This document shows positions 33,240-41,762 of a stretch of 64,000 bases of DNA, piece after piece (positions within the stretch are counted from its first letter, which is position 1; the number at the start of each line of letters is the position of its first letter). The notes under the pieces are model-generated. The model was not told where the DNA came from. It did no database searches and saw nothing but the letters and a program-made list of their open reading frames with translations. Location of the stretch: the NCBI GenBank assembly GCA_021849295.1, contig JAJZTA010000009.1, forward strand, positions 1-64,000, written 5' to 3'. The position numbers were made by a program, and so were the translations under genes. Source of the stretch: Pseudomonadota bacterium (GTDB lineage: Bacteria > Pseudomonadota > Alphaproteobacteria > Micavibrionales > UBA2020).

Positions 33240-35363
33240 ATGGCAAACGCGGGTCCCCAGATATCCGCCGATATTGTTTCGCAAATGATGCAACTGGCGG
33301 CAGCGCACGTGCAGGCCGGAAAAACGGCCGAGGCGGAAGAAGTCTGCCGAAAAATTCTCGCCATGGCGCCGAAATATCCGGGTGCCTATCACACTCTCGG
33401 CATCATAGCGGCGCAGGAGGAGCGTTACGACGATGCCGTCGGGTTTTTCAAAAAAGCCATTAAGGAAAAAGAGGATATCGCCGTTTTCCACTACCATCTG
33501 GCGCTGGCCTTGCAAAAACAGGGAAAATTTTCCGCCGCCGAAAAGGAATACGCGCGCACCCTCGCGCTCCAGCCGGACTATGTGGAGGCCTATAGCAATC
33601 TCGGCATCATGCTGATCGTCGAGGAGCGGTGGCGCGATGCGCGCGTGCCGCTCGAGCGCCTGCTCGAGATCCAGCCGAACAACGCCCATGCCTGCAGCGA
33701 CCTCGGCGTGGTGCTCAAAAAACTGGATCTGCGCGACGAGGCGACGATGCTGTTCATGAAAGCGATCATCCTCAAGCCGGACTATGCCCTCGCGCACTTC
33801 AATCTCGCCAATTCCCTGCTGGAAGACCGCCTGTACGACGACGCGGTGACGCAGTACGAGAAGGCGGTCGCGCTCAATCCCGACTTTTTCGACGCCTACC
33901 TCAATCTCGGCGAGGCCCATAAAAGGCAGGGGCGGCCGGATATGTGCGCCAAATATTACGCCGAGGCGCTGGCCCTGAAGCCGGAGAGCGACGCCGCCCT
34001 GGCGAGTCTCGTCCATTCGCGCCAGCATGTTTGCGACTGGGAGGGCATCGAGGCGCAGCAGCAAAAAGTGCTCGAACTGGCGCGCAAGGGCGCGCCCCAT
34101 ATCCCGCCTTTCGGCTTTATGGCCGTGCCGTCGACGGCGAAAGAGCAGCTGTTCAACGCGCAAAGCTACCTGCGGGCGCAGCCGGAGGCGGTTTCGGCGC
34201 GCGCGTTCAGCCATGCCGCGCCGCGCAAACGCGAAAAACTGCGCATCGGCTATCTCTCCGCCGACTTTTTCCCGCACGCGACGACGTTTCTGATTGCCGA
34301 GCTTTTCGAGCGTCACGACCGGTCGCGCTTCGAAATCACCGGCTATTCGTACGGCCGCGACGACATGGGCTCCATGCGCGACCGCCTGTTGAACGGGATG
34401 GACCATTTCGTCGACCTGTGCCTGATGTCCGACGCGCAGGCCGCGCAGCGGCTCTATGACGATGGCATCGACATCGCGGTCGATCTCAAGGGCTATACCA
34501 CAGGCGCACGCCCCGGCATTGCCGCCCACCGCCCCGCGCCGGTGCAGGTCAATTATCTCGGCTTTCCGGCGACGATGGGCGCGGATTTCATCGATTACAT
34601 CATCGGCGATCCCTTCATCACGCCGATGGACCAGCAGCCGTTTTATGCCGAGAAAATCGTCCAGCTGCCGCACTGTTACCAGCCGAACGACACGACGCGC
34701 GAGATTTTCAGCCCGCCGCCGAGCCGCGCGGAATGCAACCTGCCGGAGGACGCGTTCGTCTTCTGCTGCTTCAACAACACCTACAAGATAACCCCGCGCT
34801 TCTTCGATATCTGGGCGCGTCTGCTGAAGGCCGTGCCAGGGAGCGTGCTGTGGCTGTTCAAGGCCAATGAGGGCGTGAAGGAGAACTTGCTCCACGAGGC
34901 TAAAAAGCGCGGCATCGGGCCGGAGCGGCTGGTCTTCGCGCCGGGCCTGCAATTAAAATGGCACCTCGCGCGCCACTGCCACGCGGACCTGTTCCTCGAT
35001 ACGCTGCCGGTCAACGCCCACACTACGGCGAGCGATGCGCTCTGGGCGGGGCTGCCGGTTCTGACCTGCGCGGGCGAAACCTTCGCGGGGCGCGTCGCGG
35101 GCAGCCTGCTTACCGCCATCGGCCTGCCGGAGCTGGTGACGCACTCTCTGGAGGAATACGAGGCGCTGGCCCTGCAGCTGGCGCAGGATCCGGCGCGGCT
35201 GCGCGCCATTCGCGAAAAACTGGCGAAAAACCGGCTGACGACGCCGCTGTTCGACATCAAGCAGTATGTGACGGATCTTGAAAGCGCCTACGAGACCATG
35301 TGGAAGATCTGGGAAGCGGGCGGGAAGCCGCGGGCCTTCAAAGTCGGAGAAGAAAAATCATGA
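33240..35363 (+). CDS. TPR/GT41 glycosyltransferase next to flagellin (FlmG-like candidate)
   Basis: 707 residues. TPR array at about 10-255, GT41 catalytic half at about 320-690 with IGYLSADFFPHATTFLIAELF, IDIAVDLKGYT, QVNYLGFPATMGADF, FCCFNNTYKITPRFFDIWARLL and NAHTTASDALWAGLPVLT. Domain order matches FlmG of Caulobacter, whose TPR half binds flagellin while the other half transfers the sugar. It is a paralogue of the 4046-6490 protein, with shared blocks such as the FAGRVA/GLPELV region. ATG 33240 is chosen over an upstream TTG; AGGAAGG stands about 9 bases before it. Its stop overlaps the cysQ start (ATGA). Confidence 0.88.
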   Translation: MANAGPQISADIVSQMMQLAAAHVQAGKTAEAEEVCRKILAMAPKYPGAYHTLGIIAAQEERYDDAVGFFKKAIKEKEDIAVFHYHLALALQKQGKFSAAEKEYARTLALQPDYVEAYSNLGIMLIVEERWRDARVPLERLLEIQPNNAHACSDLGVVLKKLDLRDEATMLFMKAIILKPDYALAHFNLANSLLEDRLYDDAVTQYEKAVALNPDFFDAYLNLGEAHKRQGRPDMCAKYYAEALALKPESDAALASLVHSRQHVCDWEGIEAQQQKVLELARKGAPHIPPFGFMAVPSTAKEQLFNAQSYLRAQPEAVSARAFSHAAPRKREKLRIGYLSADFFPHATTFLIAELFERHDRSRFEITGYSYGRDDMGSMRDRLLNGMDHFVDLCLMSDAQAAQRLYDDGIDIAVDLKGYTTGARPGIAAHRPAPVQVNYLGFPATMGADFIDYIIGDPFITPMDQQPFYAEKIVQLPHCYQPNDTTREIFSPPPSRAECNLPEDAFVFCCFNNTYKITPRFFDIWARLLKAVPGSVLWLFKANEGVKENLLHEAKKRGIGPERLVFAPGLQLKWHLARHCHADLFLDTLPVNAHTTASDALWAGLPVLTCAGETFAGRVAGSLLTAIGLPELVTHSLEEYEALALQLAQDPARLRAIREKLAKNRLTTPLFDIKQYVTDLESAYETMWKIWEAGGKPRAFKVGEEKS

Positions 35364-36133
35364 CGGATTTGCTGGAGATGGCGCGGGCGCTGGTGCCGTG
35401 CGCCTTGGCCGCGGGCGCGCGCGAGCTGGTTTATTTCCGCGAGGGAACCGAAGTCATCGACAAGGCGGACGGCTCGCCCGTCACCCGCGCCGACCGCGAG
35501 GCGGAAGAGATCATCAAGGCCGCGCTTGGCAAACTGTTTCCCGACATTCCGATGGTCGGAGAAGAGTCGGTCGCGGCGGGCGTTATTCCCGATATTTCCG
35601 GCGGCACCTTCTGGCTGGTCGATCCGCTCGACGGTACCAAGGAGTTCATCACCGGCAGCGGCGATTTCACCGTGAATATCGCCCTGCTGCGGGATTTCAC
35701 GCCGGTCATGGGCGTGATTTACGCTCCCGTGACGGATACGCTTTATTACGGCGCGGAAGGCAAGGCTTTCATGCGCGGCGATAACGGAGTGGAGAAAGAG
35801 ATTGCCGTCCGCGCCGTGCCGCCGGAAGGGCTGACCGTGGTGGCGAGCAAGCGCCACGGCGATCCCGCCGCGCTGGAGGAATTTCTGCGCGGCAAAAAGG
35901 TGGCCGAGATGATCAGCCGCAGCAGCTCGCTGAAATTTTGCAGCATCGCCTCGGGCGAGGCGGACTTTTATCCGCGCCTCGGCCCGACCTCGGAATGGGA
36001 CACCGCGGCGGGCGACGCCATCCTGCGCGCGGCGGGCGGACGGGTGGCGACACTGGAGGGTAAGCCCTTATTATATGGTAAAACGGCGCAAAAGTTCCTG
36101 AACCCCGGTTTTATGGCTTTCGGGACGGGCTAA
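35360..36133 (+). CDS. cysQ: 3'(2'),5'-bisphosphate nucleotidase CysQ (inositol monophosphatase fold)
   Basis: 257 residues. Metal-binding and catalytic motifs of the Li+-sensitive phosphatase family are all present: GEESV (E of the first site), DPLDGTKEFITGSGDFTVNIALL, and WDTAAGDAIL. The TKEF variant after DPLDG points to CysQ, which degrades the by-product PAP (adenosine 3',5'-bisphosphate), rather than to an inositol phosphatase. The ATG overlaps the glycosyltransferase stop in ATGA, so translation is coupled. cysD begins 62 bases downstream, in line with a role in the PAPS pathway. Confidence 0.9.
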   Translation: MTDLLEMARALVPCALAAGARELVYFREGTEVIDKADGSPVTRADREAEEIIKAALGKLFPDIPMVGEESVAAGVIPDISGGTFWLVDPLDGTKEFITGSGDFTVNIALLRDFTPVMGVIYAPVTDTLYYGAEGKAFMRGDNGVEKEIAVRAVPPEGLTVVASKRHGDPAALEEFLRGKKVAEMISRSSSLKFCSIASGEADFYPRLGPTSEWDTAAGDAILRAAGGRVATLEGKPLLYGKTAQKFLNPGFMAFGTG

Positions 36134-36195
36134 AAATAGCTGTTTTTATGTAGAACGCGTTTGAATAAGCGCGGATGATTTGATACCGTTTGCAC

Positions 36196-36993
36196 ATGCA
36201 AGACCATCTCGACGAACTTGAATCGAAAACCATCTATATCCTGCGCGAGGCGTACAACCGCATCAAGCCGCTCGGCATGCTGTGGTCGATCGGCAAGGAT
36301 TCGACCGCGCTCCTGTGGTGCATCCGCAAGGCGTTCTATGGCCGCGTGCCGTTCCCGATGATCCAGCTCGACACCGGCATGGAGGAAGACGAGGTCTATG
36401 AATTCCGCGACCAACTGGTTAAGGAGTGGGGCTTCGAGCTGAAAATCGAACAATGCCCGCCCGAAGAAGAGATGGACCAGACTTTACCGCCTGCCACAAG
36501 GGCGGCCGCCCGCAAGACCGAAGGCTTGAAAAACCTGCTCGCCCGCGAAAAATACAAAGGCATCATCGTCGGCATCCGCCGCGACGAGCAAAGCATGCGC
36601 GCCAAGGAGCGCGTGTTCAGCCCGCGCCGTTTCGACGGCACGTGGAACTATAAAGACCAGCCCGCCGAGTTCTGGGACCAGTACAAGACCGACTTCCCCG
36701 AAGACACCCACGTGCGCATCCACCCGATTTTGCACTGGCGCGAGATCGACATCTGGCGCTACACGCAGCGCGAGAACATCCCCATCGTGCCGCTTTATCT
36801 TTCCCGCAACGGCATGCGCTTCCGTTCGCTCGGCGAGAAGAACATCACCTTTCCGATCAAGAGCGACGCCTCCACCATCGAGGAAATCATCGCCGAACTG
36901 GAAGTGACCAAAACCTCCGAGCGCGCCGGACGCTCCATGGACAGCGAGACCGAGGACAGTTTCGAGCGTCTGCGGCAAAGCGGGTATATGTGA
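36196..36993 (+). CDS. cysD: Sulfate adenylyltransferase small subunit
   Basis: 265 residues, a PAPS-reductase-like/PP-loop ATP pyrophosphatase. It forms APS from sulfate and ATP together with CysN. The PP-loop reads MLWSIGKDSTALLWC; further family blocks are MIQLDTGMEEDEVYEFRD, IVGIRRDEQSMRAKERVFSPR and HPILHWREIDIWRYTQREN, and the end RSMDSETEDSFERLRQSGYM is characteristic. It is somewhat shorter than the usual 300 residues. The start is ATG 36196; two codons upstream is a TTG. Its stop overlaps the cysNC start (TGATG). Confidence 0.95.
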   Translation: MQDHLDELESKTIYILREAYNRIKPLGMLWSIGKDSTALLWCIRKAFYGRVPFPMIQLDTGMEEDEVYEFRDQLVKEWGFELKIEQCPPEEEMDQTLPPATRAAARKTEGLKNLLAREKYKGIIVGIRRDEQSMRAKERVFSPRRFDGTWNYKDQPAEFWDQYKTDFPEDTHVRIHPILHWREIDIWRYTQRENIPIVPLYLSRNGMRFRSLGEKNITFPIKSDASTIEEIIAELEVTKTSERAGRSMDSETEDSFERLRQSGYM

Positions 36994-38906
36994 TGACGGA
37001 CAAGAAAGAAAAAACCGGCGCGGAAAAAGTAGGCGTTGTCATCGTCGGCCACGTCGATCACGGAAAATCGACGCTGATCGGCCGCCTGCTGCACGACACC
37101 GACAGCCTGATGGACGGCAAGTTCGAGGAAGTGCAGGCGAGCTGCAAGCGCCGCAACGTGCCGTTCGAATGGTCGTTCCTGCTCGACGCCTTTCAGGCCG
37201 AGCGCGATCAGGCCGTCACCATCGACACCACGCAGATCTGGTTCAAAAGCAAAAAGCGCCCCTACGTCATCATCGACGCGCCGGGCCACCGCGAATTTCT
37301 GAAGAACATGATTTCCGGCGCGTCCTTCGCCGACGCCGCCATTCTCGTTGTCGACGCCGCCGAAGGCGTGCGCGAACAGACCAAGCGCCACGCCTACATC
37401 CTGCATCTTCTCGGTCTGAGGCAGGTCGTCGTCGCGATCAACAAGATGGATTCCGTCGGCTATGCCGAAAAACGCTTCAATGAAGTGAAAGGCGAAGTCA
37501 CGGAATACCTCTCCGGCATCAATATCGTGCCGCAGGCCATCATCCCCATCGCCGCGCGCGAAGGCGTCAACATTGCGACGCAATCGGACAAGATGCCGTG
37601 GCACAAGGGCTTTTCGCTGCTCGAACAGCTCGACACCTTCTCGCCCGCAGCGCCACCGGTGGAAAAACCCCTGCGCTTTCCGGTGCAAGACGTTTACCGT
37701 TTCGACGGGCGGCGCATCATCGTCGGGCGCATCACCTCGGGCGTTGTGCGCAAGGGCGACACGCTGTTGTTTTCGCCGTCGAACCGCTCCGCGACCGTGA
37801 CCTCGATCGAAAAATGGAACGCGCCGCACGACATTCTCTCCGCGCAGGCGGGTGAATCCATCGGCATCACGCTCGACCAGCCGATCTACGCCGCGCGCGG
37901 CGACGTCGCCAGCCATGCCGAACAGGCGCCGATGCTGACCCACGACTTCCGCGCCAATATCTTCTGGCTCGGCAAGGAGCCCTTGCGAGCCGGAAAGCGC
38001 TACAAGATCAAGCTCGCCACGGCGGAAGCGACGGTCACCGTGCAGTCGGTCGACCGCGTAATCGACACGGGCGATCTGGCGCGGACGGAAAAAGACTTCG
38101 TCGCCGTCAACGAGATGGCGGTCGTCACCTTCCACAGCCGCGAGACCGTCGCGCTCGATCCGTTCGCGGACAATCGCGACACCGGCCGCGTCGTCATCAT
38201 CGAACATCAGGATGTCGTGGGCGGCGGCATCGTCAATATGGACGGGCTGGCCGATCTGCGCGCCCTGCGTCAGGCGACGCAGGAGAATCTTACCGCCGTC
38301 GACCACCTGCTGACCGCGCACGACCGCGCGGTGCGCAACGGCCACCGCGGCATGGTGGTGTGGCTGACGGGACTTTCCGGCGCGGGCAAATCGACTCTCG
38401 CCATGCGCGTGGAGCACGCCCTGCATACCAAGGGCCTGCAGACCTATGTTCTCGACGGCGACAACGTCCGCCGCGGCCTCAATGCCGACCTCAGCTTTTC
38501 GACGAAAGACCGCAGCGAGAACATCCGCCGCATCGGCGAAGTGGCGGCGCTGATGGCGGACGCGGGACTGATCGTGATTACCGCCTTCATCTCGCCGTTT
38601 CTGGTCGACCGCCGCGCGGCGCGCGTGGCCGCGGGCGGCAGCTTTCATGAAGTCTACGTCAAAGCCGATCTTGACACTTGCGAAAAGCGCGACCCCAAGG
38701 GGCTCTACAAAAAGGCGCGCAGCGGCGCGATCGATGATTTCACCGGCATTTCGTCGCCCTACGAGCCGCCGGAGACGCCGGAGCTGGTCGTCGACACGGC
38801 TGCGTGCGACGTGGACGACTGCGTTGGCATGATCGTCGATCATGTCCTCGAAAACGCGCAGGAATTGCTGCAGAAGAATTACAAAGAAGCTGCGGCGGAA
38901 AGATAA
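36993..38906 (+). CDS. cysNC: Bifunctional sulfate adenylyltransferase GTPase subunit / APS kinase
   Basis: 637 residues. CysN part (about 1-440): GTPase motifs GHVDHGKST, DAPGHREF and INKMDSVG (residues about 20-165), followed by elongation-factor-like beta-barrels. CysC part (about 445-637): P-loop GLSGAGKST and DGDNVRRGLNADLSFSTKDRSENIRRIGEVA in family order. CysN drives APS formation with CysD through GTP hydrolysis, CysC phosphorylates APS to PAPS. The fused form is known as CysNC or NodQ. Overlaps cysD by one base, so stoichiometric coexpression is likely. No APS/PAPS reductase or sulfotransferase is present in the window. Confidence 0.95.
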   Translation: MTDKKEKTGAEKVGVVIVGHVDHGKSTLIGRLLHDTDSLMDGKFEEVQASCKRRNVPFEWSFLLDAFQAERDQAVTIDTTQIWFKSKKRPYVIIDAPGHREFLKNMISGASFADAAILVVDAAEGVREQTKRHAYILHLLGLRQVVVAINKMDSVGYAEKRFNEVKGEVTEYLSGINIVPQAIIPIAAREGVNIATQSDKMPWHKGFSLLEQLDTFSPAAPPVEKPLRFPVQDVYRFDGRRIIVGRITSGVVRKGDTLLFSPSNRSATVTSIEKWNAPHDILSAQAGESIGITLDQPIYAARGDVASHAEQAPMLTHDFRANIFWLGKEPLRAGKRYKIKLATAEATVTVQSVDRVIDTGDLARTEKDFVAVNEMAVVTFHSRETVALDPFADNRDTGRVVIIEHQDVVGGGIVNMDGLADLRALRQATQENLTAVDHLLTAHDRAVRNGHRGMVVWLTGLSGAGKSTLAMRVEHALHTKGLQTYVLDGDNVRRGLNADLSFSTKDRSENIRRIGEVAALMADAGLIVITAFISPFLVDRRAARVAAGGSFHEVYVKADLDTCEKRDPKGLYKKARSGAIDDFTGISSPYEPPETPELVVDTAACDVDDCVGMIVDHVLENAQELLQKNYKEAAAER

Positions 38907-38910
38907 TCCA

Positions 38911-39075
38911 ATGGACCAGCAACAGACCCCGCAGCAGGACGAGATGCACCGCCGCAACCGCCGTTTCGGCATCGCGCTGGCCGCGATCGTCGCGGGGATA
39001 TTCGTTTTCACCTTCGCCATCGCGATTTTCATCCATTATCAGGACCTACACCGCCATGTCGCCGGCGGCCTTTAA
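38911..39075 (+). CDS. Small single-span membrane protein
   Basis: 54 residues: a polar Gln/Arg-rich start (MDQQQTPQQDEMHRRNRR), one membrane helix (FGIALAAIVAGIFVFTFAIAIFI, residues 19-41) and a short His-containing end (HYQDLHRHVAGGL). It starts 4 bases after cysNC, with GGCGGAAAGAT upstream, and its end overlaps the SCO-family gene by 20 bases. Position next to SCO and CtaG suggests a small oxidase-assembly helper, but that is inference. Confidence 0.6.
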   Translation: MDQQQTPQQDEMHRRNRRFGIALAAIVAGIFVFTFAIAIFIHYQDLHRHVAGGL

Positions 39076-39673
39076 GCGCAGGGCCATCCGCGCGGTTCTC
39101 GCCGTTTTCCTCCTGACGGCCTGCCATTCCGGCGGCGCATGGAACAATACCGACATGACGGGAACCCTGCCGCGGCTCGCCTTCACCATGACGCGTGCGC
39201 GCGACGGCAAAGAGGTCACGGCGCAGGATTACCGCGGCAAGGTCGTGCTGCTCTATTTCGGCTACAGTTTTTGCACCGACGCCTGCCCGCGCACCCTGTC
39301 GTCCATCGCCGATGTCGTGAAAGAGATGGGCAAAAAGGGCGGGACCGTGCGCGTGTTGTTCGTCACAGTCGATCCGCACCGCGACACGCCTGCGATTTTG
39401 AAAAAGTATGAATCCCTCTTCGGGCCGGAGTTCGACGCGCTGCGTGGCACGCCAGACCAGCTGGCGGCGCTGGCGCGGCGTTACCGTGTCTCCTATTCCG
39501 TGACACCGGCGCACGACGGCATTCCTTATACGGTGACGCACAGTTCCGTCATTTACGCTTTCGGCCGCGATGGCCGGGCGCTGCTGCTGTTGTCGAAGCT
39601 GCGCGGCGACAAGCCGGACATCACCGGCACGGCGGCGGACCTCACGCGGCTTGTGGACTGGAAACAGGAATAG
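39056..39673 (+). CDS. SCO1/SenC-family copper chaperone lipoprotein
   Basis: 205 residues. A lipoprotein signal (LLTAC, acylated C23) anchors a thioredoxin-like domain with the copper ligands of the family: CTDAC (C73, C77) and H162 (VTHSSVIYAF). The VDPHRDTP block is also typical. SCO proteins deliver copper to the CuA site of cytochrome c oxidase. The start at ATG 39056 overlaps the small membrane protein gene; upstream in-frame sequence does not look coding. Its last 32 bases overlap the convergent CtaG-type gene, which serves the same process. Confidence 0.88.
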   Translation: MSPAAFKRRAIRAVLAVFLLTACHSGGAWNNTDMTGTLPRLAFTMTRARDGKEVTAQDYRGKVVLLYFGYSFCTDACPRTLSSIADVVKEMGKKGGTVRVLFVTVDPHRDTPAILKKYESLFGPEFDALRGTPDQLAALARRYRVSYSVTPAHDGIPYTVTHSSVIYAFGRDGRALLLLSKLRGDKPDITGTAADLTRLVDWKQE

Positions 39674-40580
39674 TTTTCTTCTCTTTTTTCTCTTCCGACA
39701 ATCTATAAAAATTCAATACCACAAGTAAGCCGATCACGCTCATCATGCTGGGCGGATCCCAGCTGACGATGCCGCCGATGTGCTGGTCGGTGATGGCGCT
39801 GATGGAGGGGTAAAGCCGCCCGCAGAGATTGTAATAAGGGTAGATGTCGCGATTGGAAAAGACTATGAAGGCGCCGAGGATGATCTGCGGGAACATGACG
39901 GCGATGCTTAAAACCCCCCGCGCGACGAACGACAGCCGCGCGGGCGGCTTCGGGCGCCGGTCGAGCACCAGCGTCCAGAAGAGGAGGCCGTCGATTGTCA
40001 TGCTGGCGTTCATCAGGAAATAAAGCCGCGGGTCCGTCATGGCGCGGAAATTGACGTCTGGGATCAGCCAGAAATAAAACAGGCCGGAGAACAAAAACAC
40101 CGCCAGCACGGGCTGCTGGAGTGCGCGCACCACGGCGGAGGAAAAACGGTGGTCGGTGATGCGCCGCGCCCAGCGCGGCATGCCGCGCCGCAAGGTTTCG
40201 CCTGCGCCGCTGAGCGCGATCAGGAAAGGCCCGTCGTGATGCATGATGACGTGCTGGATGCGGTCGAGAAAGAACATATGCTGCGCCATGTAGTCGAAAT
40301 GCGTTTGCAGCACGGCGTAAATCAGCGCGAGGCCGAGCAGGAAGAAAAGGACGCGCCACCATGGCAGGAGCTCCTGCGGGCTCGCGGCGGCCTGGCCGCG
40401 AAAAAACCACAGCGCTGCGAACGCGGGCGCGAGATATTCGCACCATGAAAAATCCCACGGCATCCAGAATGGCTGGAAGGCGGGATGCACGGTCGAAATC
40501 CAGCATAAAACCGCGCCGCCGGCGAGAATGGCGGCAGATTGCAGGAGGTGGGCGTGATTTACGGCGTTTTCCGGCTTCAT
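39642..40580 (-). CDS. Caa3_CtaG-family cytochrome oxidase assembly protein
   Basis: 312 residues with about seven to nine membrane helices. The hallmark segment is FDYMAQHMFFLDRIQHVIMHHDGPFLIAL, matching the conserved QH...HH pattern of the caa3-type CtaG family (Pfam Caa3_CtaG). These proteins are needed for assembly of copper-containing oxidases, probably at CuB. It is convergent with, and overlaps, the SCO gene. Different from the Cox11-type CtaG. The oxidase genes themselves are not in the window. Confidence 0.85.
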   Translation of the reverse strand: MKPENAVNHAHLLQSAAILAGGAVLCWISTVHPAFQPFWMPWDFSWCEYLAPAFAALWFFRGQAAASPQELLPWWRVLFFLLGLALIYAVLQTHFDYMAQHMFFLDRIQHVIMHHDGPFLIALSGAGETLRRGMPRWARRITDHRFSSAVVRALQQPVLAVFLFSGLFYFWLIPDVNFRAMTDPRLYFLMNASMTIDGLLFWTLVLDRRPKPPARLSFVARGVLSIAVMFPQIILGAFIVFSNRDIYPYYNLCGRLYPSISAITDQHIGGIVSWDPPSMMSVIGLLVVLNFYRLSEEKKEKKTIPVSSPQAA

Positions 40581-40665
40581 GGCGCTGATGATATTGCCAT
40601 GTCAGGCTTTTGTCGATAGACTGTTTTTCCAAGCCTTTTTGCCCGCTACAAGGAGCTTTACATCC

Positions 40666-41725
40666 GTGAAATCAACCCTTTTTTCCATCTTTTGCGCCTG
40701 TCTCCTGTCCTTAAGCGCGTTTTCAATATTCCGGAGGCCTTTGCGGGCGCAGGGACTTATGTGCTGAATACGCGCGCGATGCCGCTGGGCGATGGACATG
40801 TCAGCCATGTTCCCAAGTCCGGCTATGTCATTATGTCTGCCGCAAGCATTTTCACATCGGCCGGCAGGCGCCCGCCGGAAACTGGATCCACGGCGGTGTA
40901 TGGGATTTGCAGCAAAAATTCGCCGCCGAAGGGCGCGTCGAGTGGCCGAGCGCTTTCTTTTCCGTCAAGACCAAAGGCGACCAGAGGATTCTTTTCGGCA
41001 ACGCTGTCCCCGTGAGCGGAATAACGGGCATTTTCCCGGTCGGGCGGAGCGATCCGGCCTTCAATATCGACCCCAACCCAAACCGCATCAGCGCGCAGCG
41101 CATTGAGATGGTCGTGCCGCGCCATCCCGCCCTCGCGGCCCAGCCGTCGTGCGTGCCGATGGGCATGATCGGCGTGATGACGAATGGCGTCGCGCTTTTC
41201 AGCGCGCTTGACGATACGGGCCATGATGCCGTCGCGCACGAAATGCAAGACAAGTGCAACGGCCATCCCGACGCTCTGGGCATGTACCATTATCACGGGC
41301 CGAGCCCTTGCGTGAAGGGCTGGGACCGGAACAACACGGTGATCGGCTACGCGATCGACGGCTTTCCCATCACCAGCATGTTTGACGCGCACGGCCGCGA
41401 GATCACCGACAAGGACCTCGACGTTTGCCACGGACGCGTCGGGCCGGTCGTGCTGGACGGGAAGACCGTGAAAATCTACCACTACGTCATGACGCGCGAG
41501 TATCCCTACACCCTCGGCTGTTTCCGCGGCACGCCCGTCGCCGCCGCCATGATGCAGGGAAGGCAAAGACCCCGCCGCCCGCCGCCGCAAGAGGCCGTGC
41601 AGGCCTGCGCGGGATCGGCCTCCGGCGCGCCGTGCGGCTTCTTCACGCCGTGCGGGGACGAAGTGCAGGGCACCTGCCGCGACGTTGCGGACGGGGAGAT
41701 GGCCTGCGTGCCGCAAGGCCGCTAA
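40666..41725 (+). pseudogene. YHYH-domain secreted protein gene with two frameshifts
   Basis: AAGGAG precedes GTG 40666, which opens a signal peptide (STLFSIFCACLLSLSAFS). The frame is then lost; the next frame gives EAFAGAGTYVLNTRAMPLGDGHVSHVPKSGYV; near 40836 a further shift leads to CRKHFHIGRQAPAGNWIHGGVWDLQ and an open frame of 270 residues to TAA 41723-41725. That part has the YHYH motif (DALGMYHYHGPSPC) and a Cys-rich end. Restoring one missing base at each site gives exactly 354 codons. YHYH proteins are secreted and mostly uncharacterised. The shifts are either real decay or assembly errors. Confidence 0.65.
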
Positions 41726-41753
41726 ATTTAGTATTTTGTGCCGCAAGGCCGCT
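41708..41753. repeat. 16-base direct repeat, 30-base period
   Basis: GTGCCGCAAGGCCGCT occurs at 41708-41723 (spanning the last codons and the TAA of the YHYH gene) and again at 41738-41753, just beyond it. It looks like a local duplication; it brings a second near-copy of the gene end between the YHYH gene and mscS. Confidence 0.7.
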
Positions 41754-41762
41754 CAATCGGCT

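Noticed and set aside
32964..34952. 662-codon minus-strand frame opposite flagellin end and GT41
   Set aside because: Crosses the flagellin terminator and mirrors a gene with clear motifs.
36795..39032. 745-codon minus-strand frame opposite cysNC
   Set aside because: cysNC is certain from its GTPase and APS kinase motifs; the mirror frame shows no family.
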